64,000 nucleotides of DNA. Origin: Zelopaecilomyces penicillatus. Lineage: Eukaryota; Ascomycota; Sordariomycetes; Hypocreales; Pseudodiploosporaceae. The notes beneath the pieces were generated by a model. The model did not search any database and was not told the DNA's origin. It saw nothing but the letters and a program-made list of their open reading frames with translations. The stretch spans positions 5,146,001-5,210,000 of the forward strand of contig VCCP01000005.1 of the NCBI GenBank assembly GCA_005765155.1, written 5' to 3'. Within the stretch, counting starts at the first letter, position 1, and every line of letters begins with the position of its first letter. The translations under genes and the position numbers were made by a program. Below are positions 58,326-64,000 of the stretch, in pieces.

Positions 58326-59840
58326 AGTAGTTTTTTTAAGGATGTTGGTAATCTGATATATAGTAAAGCCTTTAGAATAGAATAGCATTGACTTATGGAA
58401 TCTGTACACACTTATTGAATGTCAGCCATTCTTAGATCGACTTCTATAATAGCTGCTAAAATTTGATTATCACATAGTCTGGTATGTGTCGTCAAGTGGG
58501 GTATTTTCCATCATAATGATCCATCAGAACTCTAGGTAACACTACATCTGCGTGATTTTTTGAGGTAAGCACATGATCATTTGTGTTCCTTTGCCCTGTC
58601 ATCCTCTCACTATCATGATATGTAAAGGAAATACTACGCAAAATCGGTGTCAACGTTGCAGACGCACTGACCAAACTCGTGCAAGAAATGCCGGTCTCCG
58701 CGCTCCACGGCACATTTGACATAAGGCGGGGTATTCAGTGATTATAGCTTGGCAACTCAAAGTGTTTGGGTTTGATGGCCAGTCGTAATACTTTGAGCGA
58801 GTCAATATAGCCAAAGTGGATGATGACATGAGTCATGGTCGACAGTTGGCGACTCATAAATCAAGTCTGATTCAGGATGTCACCCAGCTTTAGGCTTGTC
58901 ATGGTCTGGGCGCTGGCCGATTAAAGCATTCATACAAACGAGAAGTGTTCATATCTGTGCAGCTGTTTGTGTTAAGTAATCTCCCTTTTGGAAGTAAAGC
59001 TATATTCTTGGGATTGAAGAAATCATATCTTTTACGAAGTAATATGATCTAATCCGGCGAATTATTTAGTTTTAAACCTTAAATATGGCTTGTCAAATAA
59101 ATACTCAAGCTGCGCGACTCAAGACGAGACTAAGCTAGGCTATGAATCCCAAATCCTGCGAGCCCGATGTTACCTACTCCATACAGAACGTCTTAATCTT
59201 GAGGCTATGCTGTCAGTTGGGCAAATCCATATTGAGTCGTGTCAGTGGGTCCGCTAATCGTGAACGCGGAGATACTCAACGTCATGCTATTCATGAAAGA
59301 CCTCCGCCATGTCTGTTTCGTTGGTAAAGGGAATATGATATATTTTCCGGTTTATTATATGAAGCTGATTTATATTGTCAATTTCCTTCACGTGGGCTAA
59401 AGTATCTCCAATGTTCTACTATATGTGGCATCCATGTCACGATGAAGGCAATTTCATTCATCTATAGACTTAGATCAAGTTACATCTGTTCACTAATATA
59501 ACACATATTGACTCACATTACCAGATTCAGAGGCTTGCCACGTCTTGGCTAGTTGTGGAAACTAATTCATATTAAGCAGGAGAAGCAAAGACCCGCTGGG
59601 TATACGGTCGAGTCAAGCAAGTAGAAACTGTTTAGACTATCTCGAATCATTGAGTGACTCGAGTAGCCTGCGCTGTAAATAGTACTCACCAGTACTACAC
59701 TTCTATAGATATATAAAGCAAGCACATTATCCTCAAAACAAATATCATCCTCATCAATCTCGTCATCTTCACCACTCAACTCTAAGCCCCCACACTACTC
59801 ACTCAAACAAACCCACGCAATCCTCTATTTCGAAGCCAAA
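58326..59840. other. Intergenic region, right border of diterpenoid cluster
   Basis: About 1.5 kb, AT-rich; open frames lack domains. It ends in the promoter of the small secreted peptide gene. Confidence 0.5.
59710..59718 (+). promoter_or_regulatory. TATA box candidate for the cysteine-knot peptide gene
   Basis: ATATATAAA about 125 bp upstream of the ATG at 59841, followed by a C/A-rich leader. Position fits a fungal TATA box of a highly expressed secreted peptide gene. Confidence 0.5.
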
Positions 59841-60075
59841 ATGAAGTTCGCTTCTTACATCGCCCTGGCTTTCACCATCGCTCTTGGTGCCGAAGCTCAA
59901 CGTTGTCTTCCAGACTGGTGTAAGTATTTGGCCTATGGGCTCTTGTCTCGAGAGATTGGTACTGACTAGCATTTTAGCCAACACATGTGACCTGAGCGGT
60001 CGCAACAACTGCTGTAGTGGTAACTGCGTCAAGGACGCGAGCTGGGCCACCGGCGTGTGCCACCCACGACGATAA
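59841..60075 (+). CDS. Small secreted knottin-like (inhibitor cystine knot) peptide
   Basis: Two exons, 59841-59919 and 59978-60075, joined in phase 1 (GTAAGT donor, TTTTAG acceptor), 58 residues. Signal peptide of about 19 residues ending A-E-A, then a mature peptide of about 39 residues with six Cys in the order C-x7-C-x7-CC-x3-C-x10-C, the spacing of inhibitor-cystine-knot peptides. It ends in H-P-R-R. Knottins are stable extracellular peptides that act as protease inhibitors, antimicrobials, effectors or channel ligands; activity cannot be told from sequence. A TATA box lies upstream. Neighbour is the UstYa-family gene 0.7 kb away. Confidence 0.75.
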
Positions 60076-60793
60076 ATGTTACATTCTGGGGGAAAGAGAT
60101 TGGCTTCTTGGGTCTAATTAGCTAGCTCAGTTTCTCATGCCATTGGGACATGAAACCCTTTGGTCAAATGGCTTGATTTATTTCTTGTTGGATTTTGGAA
60201 GTGCAGACATTTGGTTGTATTTAGAATTGGGCATGTCAAATGGTATGGCATGTAAGCTGTTAGGGTTCATCATGTTCATACATCGCCAATGTCTGATGTC
60301 AATAGTATATAGATTTCACACATTTTATGGAGTCCGTTTTGTCATCTTGACACCATTGGTGATCTTTAGGCATGCCTACTGGCAGCAAATATAGAACATC
60401 GGGCAGTACAGCCTGATGTGTGCATTTTCAACAAGAGAACTGAGCACCTCACCAAGCCTTTTTAGATGCAGTGAGATGTATTCGCTGCTCTTCCCAGTCT
60501 TAAATCAATACGTTCGTGTGGCGAGTCTGTCAGGGAGTCTGTTTTAGAACCTGACGCGGCACCAATAGTTATCTGTTCAGGGTAATAGACATTGCCAGAA
60601 TGGAAATATGCAACTCTTGAACCTAAAGGAATATTAATCATATCGCACCAGGGTTTAATTGCAGACTTTGCTTCATGTTGCGGACGTAGAGGTGCTCTTG
60701 AAGATCGAATAGGACTGGCTGCCATTATACTGGGAGTATCCGTGGATGAGGTAGGCGTAAAGTTTGTGGTATTTATTTTTAGTATTATTATTA
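60076..60793. other. Convergent spacer
   Basis: About 0.7 kb between the peptide gene and the UstYa-like stop, with an ATT microsatellite at 60782-60798. Nothing else recognised. Confidence 0.5.
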
Positions 60794-61684
60794 TTATTGG
60801 GGTGACAAGTTGCCAGCTTTCCTATTCACCGCCCAGTCCTTTATCTTTGTAAAGTCTGCGCATGTTCTTGTGCCATTGAATACCGGGCGCCACTGGTCTG
60901 TCTTTGGATCTGTCCAGAATGGCAAGACATCAAGACTGGGGCGACACATCATGGACTGGCGGATGTATTCTATACAATGTTCGAGATGTCCTGGTCTTGT
61001 TTCAATGTTATGGGGACTATGCTTCTTATACCAAGGCTCTAGGACACCATGAATCTCCATGCGCAGCATGTCGAGACAATGCAGTTGGTGGAAAACCTCG
61101 ACAGCACCAAGATGAAGCACACCATTTCCAAAATTTTCAGTGCTGTTCATAAAAATGGAACTCTTTTCGGGCAGCTTAGACTGCTCTGATTCCGTCAGCG
61201 CGACCATGCCGACGTGAGTGAGCTCATTCCATGCGGCATTGTTAGTTTCGTTGGGAACACCTTGATACACGGAGAGGTCTGGTGCAAATCCAGAGTTAAA
61301 TCGAGTGGAACTATATGACAGAGCTGGAAAAAGAGGACCTGTGGGAGATGAGCGACACGAACGAAAACAGGATTGAGGTGTATCAAGCCTGAATGGATGT
61401 CGAGACGTACTGTTGCGGTCGGGCGAAGGAGATGGATCGCCGCTGCGTTTGACGAAGAATAATGACGAAAATAATATAACCCAGACAACAGCAAGACATA
61501 CATGAACCCAGATCATCCGGTGAAGAACTTTTGCACTGGTGATGGCGCTCTTGCACCCATTCCGGCATTTTTCATTGGGACATGGTGATGATTCCACATG
61601 AGACGAAGAAGAATCTCTGTTCTCTAGGTCTGAGTCTTCTAACGACACTCGACTGTATTGCAAGTTCTGGCCAAGAAGAGGCAT
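60794..61684 (-). CDS. UstYa-family (DUF3328) oxidase
   Basis: Intronless, 296 residues. Cytosolic N-terminus, one membrane helix at about 55-78, then a lumenal domain carrying the two family motifs H-Q-L-H-C (199-203) and H-C-I-E-Y-I-R-Q-S (236-244), and the late C-A-D-F-x-x-I-x-x-W block. In ustiloxin, phomopsin and asperipin pathways UstYa-type proteins catalyse oxidative cyclisation or modification of a ribosomal peptide; others halogenate, chlorinate or dehydrogenate non-peptide products. The precursor-like gene at 63607 lies 1.9 kb away and in the opposite orientation. The helix plus intact HxxHC motifs suggest an active, Golgi/ER-lumen enzyme. Function in a RiPP route is an inference. 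Confidence 0.88.
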   Translation of the reverse strand: MPLLGQNLQYSRVSLEDSDLENRDSSSSHVESSPCPNEKCRNGCKSAITSAKVLHRMIWVHVCLAVVWVILFSSLFFVKRSGDPSPSPDRNSTSRHPFRLDTPQSCFRSCRSSPTGPLFPALSYSSTRFNSGFAPDLSVYQGVPNETNNAAWNELTHVGMVALTESEQSKLPEKSSIFMNSTENFGNGVLHLGAVEVFHQLHCLDMLRMEIHGVLEPWYKKHSPHNIETRPGHLEHCIEYIRQSMMCRPSLDVLPFWTDPKTDQWRPVFNGTRTCADFTKIKDWAVNRKAGNLSPQ

Positions 61685-63606
61685 TTTGCCCTCACACAGC
61701 CGAACAAAAACTCTGGGAGCACAATATCTGGAGCATGGGTTACCAGAAGAAAGTGAACAACAAGTGATGCGCCAAATCGAGAAGCAAGGTTGGGCTTACA
61801 GTGGATCAATGGTTTAACCACGTGGTTGGTAGTCAAAACACAGCCAGCCGGGGGAATTGCGGGATACGCTTGCAGATGGATACCTTGTAGGTTGCATCGC
61901 CACAAGAGCTTTGTGCTGGTACATCGATAAAGAGATTCTGGAACTTTTGGAGCCATCGACCCATTTACTGTTTCCGCTCTCGGCTTCCTTTGCTAGGTTT
62001 TTCAAATTCCCAACCTGTCCGAGGCCGAGGCCGAGCTTGGTCTAGAACTAACCTGATCACATCAAGCTGAAAACTCAATCAGCTCACAGTATCCAATACA
62101 TCGAAGTGTGTCCAGCCGAGAGAAATGTCCTTCAAATAACTACTACTGTCGCAGCAACTGTAACCTTTCCACGCGACCAGGTGGAATAGCTGTCAGGGCA
62201 CGCCTCATCTAAAGGCGAATATCCCGCGGCTGCTTTACTGTTGACAACATCATGCATGAAACCAAACCAGCAGTGTAGACCAGGAGTCATGCATGTAGCT
62301 ATGCAACTGTAAGATTTTGCAAAAGCGGAATGGAACTTTAGTTGAGCGAGCAAGAAGAGCCATGGATGGCTTAGCTCTCACGCGTGGCGAGGCGTGGACG
62401 CCCAATCATCCCACATGGTTCCGACATGCTTGCCCATAACGTGGTCTTCACTGCCCCAAGAAACAACATGGCAGGCCATTACGATGAGACAGTCTGGCTC
62501 ATAACATTGCTTCATCTTAATCTCGTTTTGAAATTGGAACAACTTCCAAATTGGGAGAATGTATGTTTTACACGACACATTCTACTGGGGTTCAATTGGC
62601 TGGCACCCATGCTGTTTGCAGGACTGGATTCATATTATTGCTGAGTAGGTGTACCAACAAAAGTCCCACCGAAAATTGACATCACTACGTAAAGCAAACG
62701 GGTATCGGAGGTTGATCTTCCCCTGCATTGACCGGGGGTCCAAGCATATAAGCAATAATACTATGTGGGCTTAGGCGCATACAACACAGTTGCCAGGAGT
62801 TCGGCTTACACTCCCGTCAACAATAGTGGTATCGTTAACCTTCAAGACGCGCTCGTATTATCCAGAAAATGAAGAGTCAAATCATTCTTTCGCGATACAA
62901 TGTGTCCACTCTTCTGTCTGCTCCTTCAAATTGCTACGGATGTTGCACACCTACAGATCCCCCGTCGTATGCCGCGTCGCGCTGGTGGAAAGTAAGCACT
63001 CTATCCCACTCACTTGTCCAGGTTAATCTCGTGCCATCATCGCCCTTTATACGGCTCCCACACGGTCAAATCGATTTCCAGAACGGATATTCTGCCGCGT
63101 CTGAGTCGCCAGAAATAGCAATTCCAGGTACAAGGTTCGCAGTAGCCGCATTGCAAATCTGATGCGGCAATCTTGTCCGGCGCGATTCACCAAAGTGGCT
63201 GCTCATTAAGCCCTAACCCACGATCCCTAAGCCCTCGATAAGAAAAAATGGGAGCATTCATTTTGACTTGGACATCTTTGGAAGGTCATACGTTACTTTC
63301 GCCCCCTTTTTCCTTCATGTCAGACCTTGGCGAGCATGGGGAAGATGTCGGTTCCCGAGAGCGGGGAGAAAGAGGCGATATCCGTGCGAACTGGGGAAGA
63401 ATGTAACATGGCCGATAAGTGAGGCTTGATCATTATGATATCGGGGGCCTCTTGTAAAATATGACACACTGAAATTTCCAGGTATATAAGACTTTTGCAC
63501 CGTTCTAGCAAATCTTCTTCTTGCCCCAGGTTCTCTCAACTTCAAAACATATCCAAGTCAAACCATCTCTATACAACCTCAGCCCACTTCGCACCAAATC
63601 TCAAAA
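61685..63606. other. Intergenic region between UstYa-like gene and peptide precursor
   Basis: About 1.9 kb with only short frames lacking domains (one of 97 codons at 62869). Should contain the two divergent promoters. No repeat or RNA gene seen. Confidence 0.5.
63482..63489 (+). promoter_or_regulatory. TATA box candidate for the repeat-peptide gene
   Basis: TATATAAG about 120 bp upstream of the ATG at 63607, followed by a C/A/T-rich leader ending CTCAAAAATG. Supports a real transcript. Confidence 0.5.
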
Positions 63607-63843
63607 ATGAAGGCCACTCTTATCCTCGCCTCTCTGGCCGCCCTGGTCGCCGCCGTTCCTACTCCCGATGCCTCTGCTGAAAGCGTCGGATGCTTCGTCC
63701 GACGCGCCGATGGCCTCTACGAGCGTGATCCTCACTGCGACACAAAGCGAGGCCAAGCCGATACCAACGCCTGCCTCCTGAAGCGAGCTGATGGCCTCTA
63801 CGAGCGTGGCCGTGGTGGCGGCTGTGGATACTACACACGATAG
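63607..63843 (+). CDS. Secreted repeat-peptide precursor, candidate RiPP precursor
   Basis: 78 residues, no intron. Signal peptide at 1-17 (hydrophobic, ending V-A-A-V-P), a short pro-region, then two related units. Each has a Cys, two residues, a dibasic pair and the identical heptapeptide A-D-G-L-Y-E-R (34-40 and 61-67); a 17-18 nt stretch encoding it is identical at DNA level. Dibasic Kex2 sites are R32-R33, K47-R48 and K59-R60. Kex2 cutting would release peptides 34-48 and 61-78, each with a Tyr near the N-terminus, the second ending G-Y-Y-T-R. Repeated Tyr-bearing cores behind Kex2 sites beside a UstYa-family oxidase is the dikaritin (ustiloxin-like) RiPP arrangement. Alternatives are a pheromone-like or effector peptide. 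Confidence 0.7.
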   Translation: MKATLILASLAALVAAVPTPDASAESVGCFVRRADGLYERDPHCDTKRGQADTNACLLKRADGLYERGRGGGCGYYTR

Positions 63844-64000
63844 ATGTAACGTCATCTTATGTGTTCAATCTGAAGGAGAATGAGTCATGGGTATTAGCAT
63901 GGGGGATTCTAGGGGAAATATTGTTATGATATGATTACTACGGGCGGCGGCAATTTTATATGCAAAATTAAATTGAGCAATTGTCTAAACTCCCTCACTT

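Noticed and set aside
62869..63162. 97-codon open frame between the UstYa gene and the repeat peptide
   Set aside because: No signal peptide, domain or repeat, and composition is like the surrounding intergenic DNA.
63205..63242. Two CCCTAA-like copies resembling telomere repeats
   Set aside because: Only two imperfect units separated by other sequence; not a telomere or an interstitial array.

Overview
The window looks like a secondary-metabolism island of a filamentous ascomycete (Pezizomycotina, probably Sordariomycetes/Hypocreales-like; the species cannot be named from sequence alone). The signs are genes split by short 50-115 nt GT..AG introns with CTAAC/CTGAC-type branch sites, a Zn(II)2Cys6 regulator, an AstC-type HAD/class II terpene cyclase, a fungal bifunctional CPS/KS, a UstYa-family protein, Kex2-site small secreted proteins and many fungal P450s. 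No tRNA, rRNA or intact transposon was recognised.

Left part (0-10 kb, all minus strand): an O-methyltransferase, a HAD-fused class II terpene cyclase (drimane-synthase type) and a secreted FAD-linked oxidase. At 11-14.6 kb there is a decayed tandem duplication carrying two damaged copies of a small RRM gene. At 14.9-21.6 kb a class I terpene synthase sits beside a P450, followed by a second P450 with a disturbed 5' end.

Middle (22-31.7 kb): a small Kex2-processed cysteine-rich secreted peptide, a thioesterase-like relic, a nearly 2000-residue NRPS-PKS hybrid (A-T-KS-AT-T-hotdog thioesterase) with one apparent frameshift, and a secreted Thr-rich protein with a PAN/apple-like C-terminus.

32.6-58.3 kb is a diterpenoid cluster: a dedicated GGPP synthase, a bifunctional ent-copalyl diphosphate/kaurene-type synthase with both metal-binding motifs intact, four P450s resembling the CYP68/CYP503 enzymes of gibberellin pathways, a P450 of another family, an AflR-like regulator, a sulfotransferase-like P-loop protein and a DUF302 protein. 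A housekeeping-type SEC14 gene lies inside it. The expected flow is FPP/IPP to GGPP to ent-CPP to ent-kaurene (or a related hydrocarbon) to multiply oxidised diterpenoid. The GA4 desaturase of Fusarium gibberellin clusters is absent from the window, so the product may be a gibberellin precursor or a different ent-kaurenoid.

Right end (59.8-63.9 kb): a knottin-like six-cysteine secreted peptide, a UstYa-family (DUF3328) oxidase and a secreted precursor with two copies of a Tyr-containing repeat behind dibasic Kex2 sites. The last two together are a candidate dikaritin-like RiPP locus and, with the NRPS-PKS hybrid, the best candidates for undescribed chemistry here.
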